Origin: Actinobacillus equuli
GTDB taxonomy: Bacteria > Pseudomonadota > Gammaproteobacteria > Enterobacterales > Pasteurellaceae
Assembly (NCBI RefSeq): GCF_900636745.1
Contig: NZ_LR134310.1
Span: forward strand, 992,001-1,056,000
Direction: 5' to 3'
DNA length: 64,000 nt
Shown here: piece by piece, positions 36,676-50,732 of the stretch
Layout: the number at the start of each line of letters is the position of its first letter
Position numbering within the stretch: the stretch's first letter is position 1
Notes under the pieces: generated by a model
Told to the model about the DNA's origin: nothing
What the model saw: the letters and a program-made list of their open reading frames with translations, nothing else
The model's database searches: none
Program-made: the position numbers and the translations under genes

Positions 36676-36705
36676 AAACCTCGCATTGTAAGATATGCGA
36701 GGTTT
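36676..36705 (+). terminator. Hairpin after xynB (weak terminator)
   Basis: AAACCTCGCAT and ATGCGAGGTTT form a perfect 11-bp stem with an 8-base loop, but no T-run follows. It may be a processed 3' end or an operator before xylR. Confidence 0.5.
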
Positions 36706-36796
36706 GCAAAATTTCGCTGAAATTTGACCGCTTGTCATTCCTCTTTTGCGCATAAAAGTGATTTATCTTATAGTAACGCTTCAAAAGGAGGGACAA

Positions 36797-37978
36797 ATGT
36801 CAGATCAAAGCTTCAAAATTGCACTGCTTTTTAATGCAAATAAAATTTATGATCGCCGAGTTATTGAAGGGATCGGGCAGTATATCCAAGCATCGCAATG
36901 TACTTGGAATATCTTTATGCAAGATGATTTCACCTATCATAAAAAAGATATTGAGGGGTTATTAATTGACGGAATTATTGCCGATTTTGATGACCCGGAA
37001 ACCGCCACGTTATTAGGCGAATTAAATATCCCGGTCATTGCAGTTGGCGGCTCATATCAAAATAACGCTTTTTATCCGAAAGTACCTTATGTCGCCACCG
37101 ATAATTACGCGCTGGTCGAAATGGCATTTTTACATTTAAAACAAAAAGGCATTAATCAGTTTGCCTTTTACGGCATTCCAAGTGATGAACAAAAACATTG
37201 GTCAGTGGAACGTCAAAATGCCTTCTTAAGTTTAATGGAAAAATATGAACACCAACCGAATGTTTATTTAGGCCATCAAGTGAATTCGAAAAATTGGCTG
37301 GAAGCACAATCCGCTTTAAGCGAATGGTTAGTCTCTTTGCCGGCGCAAACTGGTATTATTGCGGTAACCGATGCCAGAGCCAGACATTTATTGCAAGCCT
37401 GTGAATATCTAAATATTGCTGTGCCGGAACAAATTTCTGTCATTGGTATTGATAATGAAGAACTGATTCAGCATCTATCTCGCGTCTCACTTTCTTCTGT
37501 GGTACAAGGTACGAAGCAAATCGGCTATCAAGCAGCAAAAATGCTACATCATTTATTCGAGGGCAAAAAATTAAGCCTTTCTCCCTTGTTGATCCCGCCA
37601 TTACGGGTAGAACAACGCCGTTCCACCGATTTCCACGCATTCCAAGATCCGTTTGTGATTCAAGCAATGCACTATATTCATCATAATGCCTGCAAAGGAA
37701 TTAAAACTGAGCAAGTTCTCGATCATTTAAGAATTTCACGTTCTAATTTAGAACAACGTTTTAAAAACGAATTGAATAAGACAATTCACCAAGTGATTCA
37801 TGAAGAAAAACTTAATCGTGCAAAATATATGCTACAATTTACTGATATTTCGATCCAAGAAATTTCAGAAATTTGCGGTTATCCCTCTTTACCCTATTTC
37901 TACTCGGTATTTAAAAAAGAATATTTGGATACTCCAAAAGCATTTAGAGAAACCCATCATAAAATTTTAGTTGAGTAA
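36797..37978 (+). CDS. xylR: Xylose operon transcriptional activator XylR
   Basis: 393 aa (E. coli 392). The N-terminal two-thirds is a periplasmic-binding-protein-like sensor (FKIALLFNANKIYDRRVIEG; DNEELIQHLSRVSLSSVVQG). The C-terminal ~100 residues are an AraC-type double helix-turn-helix (ISRSNLEQRFKNELNKTIHQ and IQEISEICGYPSLPYFYSVFKKEY). The ATG at 36797 is chosen because AGGAGGG lies 4 bases upstream and MSDQSFKIALLFN aligns with the family. It probably binds the 20-base boxes before xylA, xylF and the symporter when xylose is present. The next gene starts just after its stop. Confidence 0.93.
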   Translation: MSDQSFKIALLFNANKIYDRRVIEGIGQYIQASQCTWNIFMQDDFTYHKKDIEGLLIDGIIADFDDPETATLLGELNIPVIAVGGSYQNNAFYPKVPYVATDNYALVEMAFLHLKQKGINQFAFYGIPSDEQKHWSVERQNAFLSLMEKYEHQPNVYLGHQVNSKNWLEAQSALSEWLVSLPAQTGIIAVTDARARHLLQACEYLNIAVPEQISVIGIDNEELIQHLSRVSLSSVVQGTKQIGYQAAKMLHHLFEGKKLSLSPLLIPPLRVEQRRSTDFHAFQDPFVIQAMHYIHHNACKGIKTEQVLDHLRISRSNLEQRFKNELNKTIHQVIHEEKLNRAKYMLQFTDISIQEISEICGYPSLPYFYSVFKKEYLDTPKAFRETHHKILVE

Positions 37979-37982
37979 GGTT

Positions 37983-40004
37983 ATGGCAAAAAAATTTTTA
38001 TTGAGTCTGGCAGCCCTTTCACTTGGATTAGCCGGCTGTACAACTTATCAATCCACTTTAACGGAAGGTGTCGATAACACCGTTGCGCCGCAACAAGATT
38101 TTTATCGCTTTGTAAACGGCAAATGGCTTGCAACGGCGCAGATTCCGGCAGACAGAACCTCATGGGGAACGCTAGCGGAATTAAACGAGTTGAATGAACA
38201 ACGCTCGATTAAGTTCTTACAAGCGGTCATTTCCGAGCCGAAATTTGTAAATGATGCGAAAGCCCAACGTTTAAAAGCGGTATATGAAACCTACACGGAC
38301 TTAAATGCACGTGAGCAAGCTGGGCTTAAGCCGATTGCTAAAGATATTGAGAAAATCAAACAGCTCAATACCTTTGCCGATTTAGAACGCTATTTGATTG
38401 AAGAAACCAAAGCCGGTAACGAAGTTTTATTCGGTTGGTCGGTATTCGCTCATTTAAAAAACTCCCGCCAAAACGGGGTCTATTTAAGTAATGTGGATTT
38501 AGGTTTAAGCAACGATTACTTCCAAAAAGATACGCCGGAAAATCGTGCAACATTAAAGCTCTATCAAGCGTATATTGAGCAGATTTTAGGTTATGCCAAT
38601 GTCAGCAATCCGGCAGCAAAAGCGAAAGCGATTGTTGCTTACGAAAAAGCGATTGCGAAAACATTATTTACCAATGAAGAAGATCGTGACGTCCAAAAAC
38701 GCTACAACCCAACCAATATGGCACAGCTGAAAAAACTGAGTAAAAACATTGATTTAGCTCAGTATTTGAAAGCGGTTGGCGTGGAAACCGATGAGGTAAT
38801 TTTATATGAGCCTCGTTATTTCCAAGCGTTGGATCAGCTTATCAATCCGCAAAACTTAGCGGTAATTAAAGACTACTTATTATTCCGTACCTTATCGGAT
38901 AACGCCCCTTACTTAAACAAAGAAATGGATGATGTTCGTTTTGAGTTTTACGGCAAAAAATTAGTAGGTCAGAAGCAACAACGTCCGTTAGAAAAACGTG
39001 CTTTAGCCACGATAAATAGCTGGCTCGGACAAGAATTTGCACAGTTTTATGTGGCAGAATTCTTCCCGCAATCGGCAAAAAACGACGTGCTTGAAATGGC
39101 GAAGTATTTAGTTAAAGCCTATCATCATCGTATTGATAACTTAGCTTGGATGTCGGCGGAAACCAAACAAAAAGCGAAAGCTAAATTAGATAAGTTTATT
39201 GTCGAGGTCGGTTATCCTAACAAATGGCGAGATTACAGTAACTTAACCCTTAAAACCGTGGCGCAAGGAGGTACGCTCTACGCCAATATGCAACAAATTG
39301 CCAAATGGAGTTACGACTATAATCTTGCCAAAGTCGGCAAACCGGTTGATTTAAATGAATGGGGAATGTTACCGCAAGTGGTAAACGCTTCGTATAGCCC
39401 ATTAATGAACCGTATTGTGTTCCCGGCTGGTATTTTACAAGCGCCGCTTTATAGCCAACAGGCAGATCCGGCGGTTAATTTCGGCGCAATCGGGGCGATT
39501 ATCGGTCATGAAATCACCCACGGTTTTGACGATAGCGGTTCAAAATTTGACGGCGAAGGCAATCTAAAAGATTGGTGGACAGCGGACGACCGCAAAAAAT
39601 TTGAAGCCTTGGCAGATAAATTAGTCGCACAATTCGATCAGTTTGAAGTCGCACCAAAAGTATTTGTCAACGGGCGTTTTACCTTAGGTGAAAATATTGC
39701 CGATTTAGGCGGTTTGAGTATTGCTTACGATGCGCTGAAGCTGTACGAGCAAGATCACGGCAGCAGCCCGACGATTGAAAACTTTACCAGCGATCAACGT
39801 TTCTTTATGAGCTGGACACGTTCGTGGCGTCATAAAGCGACCGTGCAAGCGCTTACTCACCAAGTGAAAAGTGATCCGCACGCCCCGGGGCAATTCCGCG
39901 CTTATGCGCCGGTACTGAATATCAGCGGCTTCCACCGTGCATTCGGTACTAAAGCCGGCGATAAAATGTATCGCAATGAGGCGGAGCGTATTCGTATCTG
40001 GTAA
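37983..40004 (+). CDS. M13 family metallopeptidase, lipoprotein (PepO/neprilysin-like)
   Basis: 673 aa from ATG 37983. The signal peptide ends in a lipobox (LGLAGC, Cys near 18), so it is an envelope lipoprotein. The M13 zinc motif HEITH lies at residues 509-513 and the third ligand Glu570 in ENIADLGG; substrate-binding NAFY-like NASYSPLMNRIVFPAGILQ is also present. M13 enzymes cut oligopeptides. A TTG at 37971 overlapping the xylR end could add four residues, but the ATG fits the signal better. It follows xylR by four bases, but a role in xylose use is not expected. An uptake signal core lies at 38219-38227. Confidence 0.92.
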   Translation: MAKKFLLSLAALSLGLAGCTTYQSTLTEGVDNTVAPQQDFYRFVNGKWLATAQIPADRTSWGTLAELNELNEQRSIKFLQAVISEPKFVNDAKAQRLKAVYETYTDLNAREQAGLKPIAKDIEKIKQLNTFADLERYLIEETKAGNEVLFGWSVFAHLKNSRQNGVYLSNVDLGLSNDYFQKDTPENRATLKLYQAYIEQILGYANVSNPAAKAKAIVAYEKAIAKTLFTNEEDRDVQKRYNPTNMAQLKKLSKNIDLAQYLKAVGVETDEVILYEPRYFQALDQLINPQNLAVIKDYLLFRTLSDNAPYLNKEMDDVRFEFYGKKLVGQKQQRPLEKRALATINSWLGQEFAQFYVAEFFPQSAKNDVLEMAKYLVKAYHHRIDNLAWMSAETKQKAKAKLDKFIVEVGYPNKWRDYSNLTLKTVAQGGTLYANMQQIAKWSYDYNLAKVGKPVDLNEWGMLPQVVNASYSPLMNRIVFPAGILQAPLYSQQADPAVNFGAIGAIIGHEITHGFDDSGSKFDGEGNLKDWWTADDRKKFEALADKLVAQFDQFEVAPKVFVNGRFTLGENIADLGGLSIAYDALKLYEQDHGSSPTIENFTSDQRFFMSWTRSWRHKATVQALTHQVKSDPHAPGQFRAYAPVLNISGFHRAFGTKAGDKMYRNEAERIRIW

Positions 40005-40078
40005 TCGCAAGCGGTCGAATTTTGACAAAATTTTGCAAAAAAGCAGCCAAATCCGACCGCTTGTTTTAAGGAACTGTT

Positions 40079-40306
40079 ATGGCATTACAACGTTGCCCAG
40101 AGTGTCGGCACAAAATTAGCGAGAGTGTTATCGCTTGCCCGCATTGCGGCTTTTCATTTAAAGAAGCGGACTTAGCCGTTTATCGTGAAAAATTGGAACA
40201 ACGCCGCTTACATAATCAAGCACTCAACCGCCAAAATGCGAAAGTACAGCTGTTTTGGCTATGCGTCTTTGCAGTTGTTATCACGATCGCTTGGCTGATC
40301 AATTAA
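40079..40306 (+). CDS. Small zinc-ribbon membrane protein, function unknown
   Basis: 75 aa. An N-terminal zinc ribbon has two CxxC pairs (CPECRHK and CPHCGFSF, residues 6-9 and 21-24), followed by a charged coiled-coil-like stretch and one C-terminal membrane helix (LFWLCVFAVVITIAWLI). It has AAGGA upstream and its own terminator. An inverted uptake-signal pair (40010-40064) separates it from the peptidase. Such zinc-ribbon-plus-helix proteins are common; no function can be assigned. Confidence 0.8.
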   Translation: MALQRCPECRHKISESVIACPHCGFSFKEADLAVYREKLEQRRLHNQALNRQNAKVQLFWLCVFAVVITIAWLIN

Positions 40307-40308
40307 GT

Positions 40309-40333
40309 ATAGGGCGTCATTGCGCCCTATTAT
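40309..40333 (+). terminator. Terminator of the zinc-ribbon gene
   Basis: ATAGGGCG and CGCCCTAT form an 8-bp stem with a TCATTG loop, followed by TATT. The rest of the gap to cysJ (40334-40574) is AT-rich; a promoter for cysJ must lie there, but I cannot name its sites. Confidence 0.75.
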
Positions 40334-40574
40334 TCTTTCGACTAATTATTCACTCTAATACATAGCAAAATCTTTGCTAATATTCCGAAAGCGCATAAAA
40401 ACATACCGTTTTCTCTCCTCTCGTCACAAATTCATTTATAAACTTTGATCTAAGCCCACATTTTAAATTCTATATTCCATTTTGCTCTAAACTATGCCCT
40501 GTTAGTATTTTTAAGAATAATAAAATCACTCTATAAATACGCCATTGAAGTATTTTTAAACGTGGGGATTTTAT

Positions 40575-42386
40575 ATGAGCGTTGAGACGAAAGGCGAATT
40601 ACCTTTATCCGCTGAAACCGTACAAGTTTTGGCAAATTTAGATTATTTGCAACTGGCATGGCTATCTGGCTACGCTTGGGCAAAGGCACAAGGCACAAAT
40701 AGTATTGGTGAAAATTTTGCAAAAAATCCGTCAAATTTGACCGCTTTGGTGCCGGCAGAACCGCTTAAAGTGACTGTGCTTTCCGCCTCACAAACCGGCA
40801 ACGCCAAATCGGTCGCAGATAAACTCGCAGAGCGCTTAACTACTGAAGGGGTAAATGTGACTCGCACCTCATTAAAAGACTATAAAGCGAAAAATATTGC
40901 CGATGAGAAGCTCGTTTTATTAGTCACATCAACGCAGGGCGAAGGCGAAGCACCGGAAGAAGGCGTAGTGTTATTAAAGCTGCTCAATGGTAAAAAAGCA
41001 CCGAAATTAGACCGCTTGCAATTTGCCGTATTAGGTTTAGGCGATTCTTCTTATCCGAATTTCTGCCAAGCTGGCAAAGACTTTGATCAGCGTTTTTATG
41101 ATTTAGGTGCAACACGCTTATTCGATCGTGTGGATGCCGATTTAGACTTCCAAACGACCGCCGATCAGTGGATCAATGAGATTGTCGAAATCATTAAAGC
41201 CAAAAACAACGAAAGCGCTGTAATTAATTTAGCGCCAACTGCGTCCCAAACTCCCGTAGTAACCAATCAATCAAAATACAATAAAGCAAATCCATTTCCG
41301 GCAACGCTTATCACCAACCAACGTATTACGGCAAAAGATGCGGAAAAAGACGTTCGCCATTTGGAATTTGATTTAAGCGGTTCCGGTTTAAGTTACCAAT
41401 CCGGTGATGTACTGGGCGTTTACTTTGAAAATGATCCGGCGTTAGTCAATGAAATCCTAACCGCTCTCGGCTTATCTGCAGAAGAACAAGTGGCTCTGCA
41501 AGATCAAACGCTACCGTTATCTACTGCTTTACAAACGCAGTTTGAATTAACGCAAAACACAGCGGCTTTCGTCAAAAATTATGCAGTTCTCGCTAATCAT
41601 ACAGAACTCAATGCAATTGTAGCGGATAGCGAGCAATTGCAAAATTTTGTGCAAAATACACCGCTTGTTGATGTCATCAATAGTTATCCGGCAGCTCTCT
41701 CAGCAGCTCAGTTGCTTGCCTTACTGCGCCCACTAACCCCTCGTTTATATTCGATTGCCTCCGCACAAGCCGAGGTCGGTGAAGAAGTACATCTCAGTGT
41801 TGGCGTTGTCCGTTACGACTATAACGGCAAAGCACGTGCAGGCGGTGCTTCCAGCTATTTAGCCGATCGTGTTGAAGAAGACGGGCAAGTACGGATCTTT
41901 GTTGAACATAACGACAATTTCAAATTGCCGCAAGATTCCTCCAAACCGATCATTATGATTGGCTCCGGTACCGGTATCGCACCGTTCAGATCCTTTGTAC
42001 AACAACGTGCCGCCGATGAAGCGGAAGGTAAAAACTGGCTGATTTTCGGTAATCAACATTTCGCCTCCGATTTCCTATATCAAACCGAATGGCAACAATT
42101 CGCTAAAGACGGCTTCCTACATAAATACAGTTTTGCATGGTCACGAGATCAGGAGCAAAAAATTTATGTACAAGACAAAATCCGTGAAGAAGCCGAAACA
42201 CTATGGCAATGGCTACAGCAAGGGGCTTATCTCTATGTATGCGGTGATGCAAGCCGTATGGCGAAGGACGTAAATCAAGCGTTATTAGACGTTATCGCCC
42301 AGCAAGGCAATCTAAATGCGGATGAAGCAGAAGAATATTTAGATAATTTACGTGAAGAAAAACGTTATCAACGTGATGTTTATTAA
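40575..42386 (+). CDS. cysJ: Sulfite reductase (NADPH) flavoprotein alpha-component
   Basis: 603 aa (E. coli 599). CysJ passes electrons from NADPH through FAD and FMN to CysI for reduction of sulfite to sulfide. The flavodoxin domain starts at about residue 60 (VTVLSASQTGNAKSVADKLA; LVTSTQGEGEAPEEG). The FAD domain has RLYSIASA and the NADPH domain IGSGTGIAPFRSFVQQ, ending in the conserved EEKRYQRDVY. The N-terminal linker (FAKNPSNLTALV) is encoded by an uptake-signal-like stretch. It is followed by cysI 27 bases later. Confidence 0.97.
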   Translation: MSVETKGELPLSAETVQVLANLDYLQLAWLSGYAWAKAQGTNSIGENFAKNPSNLTALVPAEPLKVTVLSASQTGNAKSVADKLAERLTTEGVNVTRTSLKDYKAKNIADEKLVLLVTSTQGEGEAPEEGVVLLKLLNGKKAPKLDRLQFAVLGLGDSSYPNFCQAGKDFDQRFYDLGATRLFDRVDADLDFQTTADQWINEIVEIIKAKNNESAVINLAPTASQTPVVTNQSKYNKANPFPATLITNQRITAKDAEKDVRHLEFDLSGSGLSYQSGDVLGVYFENDPALVNEILTALGLSAEEQVALQDQTLPLSTALQTQFELTQNTAAFVKNYAVLANHTELNAIVADSEQLQNFVQNTPLVDVINSYPAALSAAQLLALLRPLTPRLYSIASAQAEVGEEVHLSVGVVRYDYNGKARAGGASSYLADRVEEDGQVRIFVEHNDNFKLPQDSSKPIIMIGSGTGIAPFRSFVQQRAADEAEGKNWLIFGNQHFASDFLYQTEWQQFAKDGFLHKYSFAWSRDQEQKIYVQDKIREEAETLWQWLQQGAYLYVCGDASRMAKDVNQALLDVIAQQGNLNADEAEEYLDNLREEKRYQRDVY

Positions 42387-42413
42387 AAATCAGTGGAATT
42401 TAGGAGTGAGAAA

Positions 42414-44180
42414 ATGAGTGATAAACAAACCAAAGGCTTAGAGTGGCAAGAAAAACCGTTATCTGACAACGAGCGTTTAAAAACCGACAGTAATTTCTTA
42501 CGTGGCACAATTTTAGATGATTTAAAAGACGGCTTAACTGGCGGTTTCAAAGGTGATAATTTCCAACTGATTCGCTTTCACGGTATGTATGAACAAGACG
42601 ACCGAGATATTCGTGCCGAGCGTTTAGAAGAGAAACTCGAGCCATTAAAATTTATGCTACTTCGCTGCCGTTTACCCGGCGGTATTATCAAACCTTATCA
42701 ATGGATTGAAATTGATAAATTTGCCCGTGAACACACCCGCTATCAATCCATTCGTTTAACCAATCGCCAAACGTTCCAATATCACGGCGTACCAAAAGGC
42801 AAATTACAGCCGATGCACCGTTTGTTACATAGCATCGGTTTGGATTCAATTGCGACCGCTGCCGATATGAATCGTAACGTACTTTGTACTTCAAATCCGA
42901 TTGAAAGCGAATTACATCAACAAGCTTATGAGTTTGCGAAAAAGATTTCGGAACACCTCTTGCCTCGTTCTCGTGGCTATTTAGATGTTTGGGTGGACGG
43001 TAAAAAAGTCGAGAGCTCGGACGATTTGCTTAAGATTGAAGATGAACCGATTCTCGGTAAAACCTTCCTACCTCGTAAATTTAAAACCGCGGTCGCTATT
43101 CCACCGCTTAACGATGTGGATGTGTATGCCAACGATTTGAACTTTATTGCAATTCAAGATGAAAACGGACAGCTATGCGGCTTTAACGTATTAGTCGGCG
43201 GAGGATTATCCTTCGAACACGGTAATACCAAAACTTATCCGAATGTCGCTTATTCACTCGGTTTTGTACCATTAGAACATACGCTTGCCGCCGCCGAAGG
43301 TGTGGTAAAAACCCAACGTGATTTCGGTAACCGTTCTGATCGTAAAAATGCACGTGTACGTTATACCGTACAAAATATGACGCTTGACGGCTTTAGAGCG
43401 GAAGTGGAACGTTGTATGAATATCAAATTCGAACCGACACGTCCGTATGAATTCACTGAACGAGGTGACCGGATCGGCTGGGTAAAAGGTATCGACAATA
43501 ACTGGCATTTAACCTTATTTATCGAAAGTGGTCGTATTACCGACCGAGCGGACAAACCTTTAATGACAGGCGTGTTAGAACTCGCTAAAGTACATAAAGG
43601 TGATTTTCGTATTACCGCAAACCAAAATTTGATCGTGGCAAACGTTGCGGAACAAGATAAAGCACAAATTGAAGCAATTGCTCGCCAATACGGATTAATC
43701 CAAGAAATTTCAAAATTGCGTGAAAACGCAATGTCTTGCGTATCCTTGCCGACTTGTCCATTGGCAATGGCGGAAGCGGAACGCGTATTACCTGACTTTA
43801 TTACTGAGCTTGATAAAGTGATGAGCAAACATCAAGTTTCCGATGAAAGTATTATTACTCGTATCACCGGCTGCCCAAATGGCTGCGGGCGAGCAATGTT
43901 GGCAGAAATCGGTTTAGTCGGTAAAGCAATTGGACGTTACAACCTACATATCGGCGGCGATCGTGCTGGTTTGCGTATTCCTCGCTTATATAAAGAAAAT
44001 ATTACTTTACCGGAAATTGTGAATGAAATTGACCAATTAGTCGCACGTTGGGCAACTGAACGTCAAACCAACGAAGCTTTCGGCGATTTTGTTATTCGCT
44101 CTAATATCATTGCCCCGGTTGTCAATGCTCATATTGATTTCTGGGATACAACGAAAATTATTCCAACAACTATAATCTAA
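42414..44180 (+). CDS. cysI: Sulfite reductase (NADPH) hemoprotein beta-component
   Basis: 588 aa. It binds siroheme and a 4Fe-4S cluster through Cys442, Cys448, Cys487 and Cys491 (SCVSLPTC and GCPNGC), the same spacing as in E. coli CysI (C434/C440/C479/C483). The substrate-binding basic residues lie in [17 protein letters not shown] [16 protein letters not shown] 42414 is preceded by AGGAGTGAG; a GTG at 42393 has no ribosome site. With CysJ it performs the six-electron reduction of sulfite. No cysG or cysH lies beside it. Confidence 0.97.
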   Translation: MSDKQTKGLEWQEKPLSDNERLKTDSNFLRGTILDDLKDGLTGGFKGDNFQLIRFHGMYEQDDRDIRAERLEEKLEPLKFMLLRCRLPGGIIKPYQWIEIDKFAREHTRYQSIRLTNRQTFQYHGVPKGKLQPMHRLLHSIGLDSIATAADMNRNVLCTSNPIESELHQQAYEFAKKISEHLLPRSRGYLDVWVDGKKVESSDDLLKIEDEPILGKTFLPRKFKTAVAIPPLNDVDVYANDLNFIAIQDENGQLCGFNVLVGGGLSFEHGNTKTYPNVAYSLGFVPLEHTLAAAEGVVKTQRDFGNRSDRKNARVRYTVQNMTLDGFRAEVERCMNIKFEPTRPYEFTERGDRIGWVKGIDNNWHLTLFIESGRITDRADKPLMTGVLELAKVHKGDFRITANQNLIVANVAEQDKAQIEAIARQYGLIQEISKLRENAMSCVSLPTCPLAMAEAERVLPDFITELDKVMSKHQVSDESIITRITGCPNGCGRAMLAEIGLVGKAIGRYNLHIGGDRAGLRIPRLYKENITLPEIVNEIDQLVARWATERQTNEAFGDFVIRSNIIAPVVNAHIDFWDTTKIIPTTII

Positions 44181-44243
44181 ACCTCGTGGTATAACACACC
44201 ACCTTGCGGTTAGTCTGTAAAGTAGGGCAGATTGACCGCTTTT

Positions 44244-45086
44244 TTATGCCGCACGATATTGAATTAGTTCAGCCCACTCTAAACGATGGAAGAACCAATA
44301 ACGTTGTTCTATATCCAATTGATTTTCACAGCCGGCAACCCACGGTTTATAAGCACAATTGTAGTGAATAACTAACGGCTGCTGCCCATTAATATCCATA
44401 ATCTCCGAATACAATTCAAAATGATTTAATTGCTGTAAGTAATAGTAATTACCAAATTGATAATTATATTTCCGATGTAAAGGTAACCAAGTATGCCTAA
44501 ACAGCATATTTAAAATATCTTGGTCTCCTAAATCACCACCTTGACGATTATATTGTTCAATGGTTTCCAACAACTTTTGTTGTAAATCCGGAATTTCTCG
44601 CCATTTTTTATTATTTAACAACAACACGCCTGAATTAAAGTAGGGATAACAGTCTAATATAGTGTGCCTAAAATAACGGCTACTTAGAATATAATCTTCA
44701 ACAGCGCCTAGCATATAATTGCTGATATCGTGATCATAAAGTTCTCTCAATGAACCGTTTACAATGATATCGCTATCTAAGTACAACACTTTATCTGCTT
44801 GGATAATTTGTGGAATCAAACAGCGGTAGAAAGTACTCTCACTAACATGAGCAATCGTTTTCAAATTCTGGAAAAAACTTGCGTTAATTGAGACATTTGT
44901 GATTTCACTTTTGAAATAAGCCAGATATTGATTTAAAGCTTTAAACCATTCATGAGAATAATCTTTATTAATTAAATAGAAGTGAACATTTGTATCATAG
45001 AAACAAACTGATTTGACTAAGGTAATCACTTGTTCCGCATATTTGCGATCAGCTGACAGAACAATATGCATAGGCTCGTAGGACAT
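44244..45086 (-). CDS. Glycosyltransferase family 8 (LgtC-like)
   Basis: 280 aa from the ATG at 45086 (GGAAA upstream); an ATG at 45101 would add five residues but lacks a ribosome site. The GT8 hallmarks are the N-terminal MHIVLSADRKYAEQVITLVKS, the metal-binding DxD in VLYLDSDIIVNGSLRELYD, YFNSGVLLLNNKKWRE and the C-terminal IHYNCAYKPW. Related enzymes add galactose or glucose to lipooligosaccharide; the acceptor here is unknown. It stands alone, and an uptake signal (45136-45144) lies just upstream. No simple repeat that would cause phase variation is seen. Confidence 0.88.
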   Translation of the reverse strand: MSYEPMHIVLSADRKYAEQVITLVKSVCFYDTNVHFYLINKDYSHEWFKALNQYLAYFKSEITNVSINASFFQNLKTIAHVSESTFYRCLIPQIIQADKVLYLDSDIIVNGSLRELYDHDISNYMLGAVEDYILSSRYFRHTILDCYPYFNSGVLLLNNKKWREIPDLQQKLLETIEQYNRQGGDLGDQDILNMLFRHTWLPLHRKYNYQFGNYYYLQQLNHFELYSEIMDINGQQPLVIHYNCAYKPWVAGCENQLDIEQRYWFFHRLEWAELIQYRAA

Positions 45087-45174
45087 AATATTTCCGCTCA
45101 TAACATAACAATTAATAGATATGCGTCTTTCCCGAACAAGCGGTCAAATTTCCCTGCTGTTTTGCAAATTACGG

Positions 45175-45268
45175 CGGTGGAGGCTGTTGAAAGAAGGGAA
45201 AAAAGAGAAAGGAGAAGCTGAATAAAGATAAAAATGAGGTTGAGATTGAGGATGAGGCTGAAGATAAA
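45175..45268 (+). other. Purine-rich tract with imperfect hexamer repeats
   Basis: The plus strand is almost all purine with scattered T. It includes five consecutive imperfect hexamers GAGGTT GAGATT GAGGAT and GAGGCT GAAGAT at about 45234-45263. It lies between the rRNA terminator and the GT8 gene. Open frames on either strand here are short, of low complexity, and without ribosome sites. Function unknown. Confidence 0.5.
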
Positions 45269-45293
45269 ACAACAGCGTTGTCCGTTGTAAAAA

Positions 45294-45327
45294 AGCAAAA
45301 ACCCCGTGGTTATCGCTAACCACAGGG
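45294..45327 (-). terminator. Terminator of the rRNA operon
   Basis: On the minus strand CCCTGTGGTTA and TAACCACGGGG form an 11-bp stem (one mismatch) with a GCGA loop, followed by TTTTTGCTTTTTT. It lies about 14 bases after the 5S gene. Confidence 0.9.
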
Positions 45328-45340
45328 TCCCTAAATTCAA

Positions 45341-45456
45341 TCTGGCGATGCCCTACTCTCACATGGGGAAGCCCCACACTACCATCGGCGTTACTGCGTT
45401 TTACTTCTGAGTTCGGAATGGAGTCAGGTAGAGCCACAGCACTCTGGTCGCCAGAA
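45341..45456 (-). rRNA. rrf: 5S ribosomal RNA
   Basis: The minus strand reads from CTGGCGACCAGAGTGC to GTAGGGCATCGCCAGA, with the conserved CCGAACTCAGAAGTAAAACG and CGCCGATGGTAGTGTGGGG segments of bacterial 5S. The ends pair (TCTGGCGA/TCGCCAGA). Ends are approximate to a few bases. It is the last gene of the operon. Confidence 0.95.
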
Positions 45457-45608
45457 TATTCTGTCGATGACTTCGGCTATCGCCTTCGTCTTTATCTGTC
45501 TTTTTCTTTGTTCTTTATCTGCTTTTTATTCGCACTTTAAATTCGAAACAAGCTGTTACTGATTTTCTAGTCTTTAGTCTTCATGCCCAAAAACACTTGA
45601 GCGTTGTA

Positions 45609-48508
<2,900 letters not shown>

Positions 48509-48680
48509 TACAACCTCAAATGTTCTTATTCTTTCAAACTTCGCATTTGACGTTAGTTTTTAAACTAAACACTTAGCTGCTTTTGTTCAGCTAAGATTTT
48601 TTAACTACTCAGACTTTCAATGTATTCGTTATCGCTTTCGCTTTAACGAACTTGAAAAATCTCTCAGTTTTTTCAGCTTG

Positions 48681-48707
48681 TTTCCAATTTTTTAAAGAAC
48701 AATTTAG
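48681..48707 (-). promoter_or_regulatory. Spacer boxA antitermination site
   Basis: On the minus strand TTGTTCTTTAAAAAATTGG resembles boxA (TGCTCTTTAACA), placed between tRNA-Glu and 23S as in other rrn spacers. Confidence 0.65.
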
Positions 48708-48728
48708 ACAACAAAAGTCATCTTTAAA

Positions 48729-48804
48729 TGGCGTCCCCACGGGGATTCGAACCCCGGTTACCGCCGTGAAAGGGCGATGTCCTAGGCCTCTAGACGATGG
48801 GGAC
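48729..48804 (-). tRNA. tRNA-Glu (anticodon TTC)
   Basis: The minus strand begins GTCCCCATCGTCTAGAGG and ends CCCCGTGGGGAC-GCCA. The acceptor stem GTCCCCA/TGGGGAC pairs perfectly; the T loop is GGTTCGAATCC. The anticodon loop CCCTTTCACGG reads TTC. The CCA is encoded. It sits in the 16S-23S spacer, so this operon is of the single tRNA-Glu type. Confidence 0.97.
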
Positions 48805-48956
48805 AACATTTAAAGATGCTCTCCACTTTGCCATTTGAGCGCATTATTCTACGTTAAATTCCGTTATTTTTCAATAACTTTTTAAACCACTTAACGTAAA
48901 CGCTTATTCATTCATCAAACAATCTGTGTGAACACTTGCAGTCGCTTAATTCTTGG

Positions 48957-50496
<1,540 letters not shown>

Positions 50497-50652
50497 AAAA
50501 AGTTTAATCGCTCAATAAACTGCTTAGCTAAGTTTACATATTACTTTAAAAGTAAAAATGAATTTCTAGTTTAAGCACCTATTAAGACTTCAAAATCAAA
50601 AATATTTTTTAATTAAGTCAATCAACAAGTGCCCACACAGATTGTCTGATAA

Positions 50653-50668
50653 ATTGTTAAAGAACAAA
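50653..50668 (-). promoter_or_regulatory. Leader boxA antitermination site
   Basis: On the minus strand GTTCTTTAACAATTT is a good match to boxA (TGCTCTTTAACAATTTA), about 160 bases before 16S. Confidence 0.75.
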
Positions 50669-50672
50669 AAGA

Positions 50673-50721
50673 AACGACGCACTGGCAATCAATTTTAAAT
50701 CGTTCACAACAGTGCGTCGTT
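50673..50721 (-). other. Hairpin at the 5' end of the pre-rRNA leader
   Basis: AACGACGCACTG (50673-50684) and CAGTGCGTCGTT (50710-50721) are perfect 12-bp inverted repeats. They begin a few bases after the predicted transcription start. They could protect or process the pre-rRNA end. Confidence 0.6.
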
Positions 50722-50732
50722 GTGTGAGGTGC

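Noticed and set aside
45098..45437. Minus-strand frames between the GT8 gene and 5S rRNA
   Set aside because: Low-complexity hydrophobic translation of a purine-rich tract, with an uptake signal and rRNA terminator inside; no ribosome site.
48609..48809. Minus-strand open frame covering tRNA-Glu and the rRNA spacer
   Set aside because: It reads through the tRNA; start and composition are those of structural RNA.
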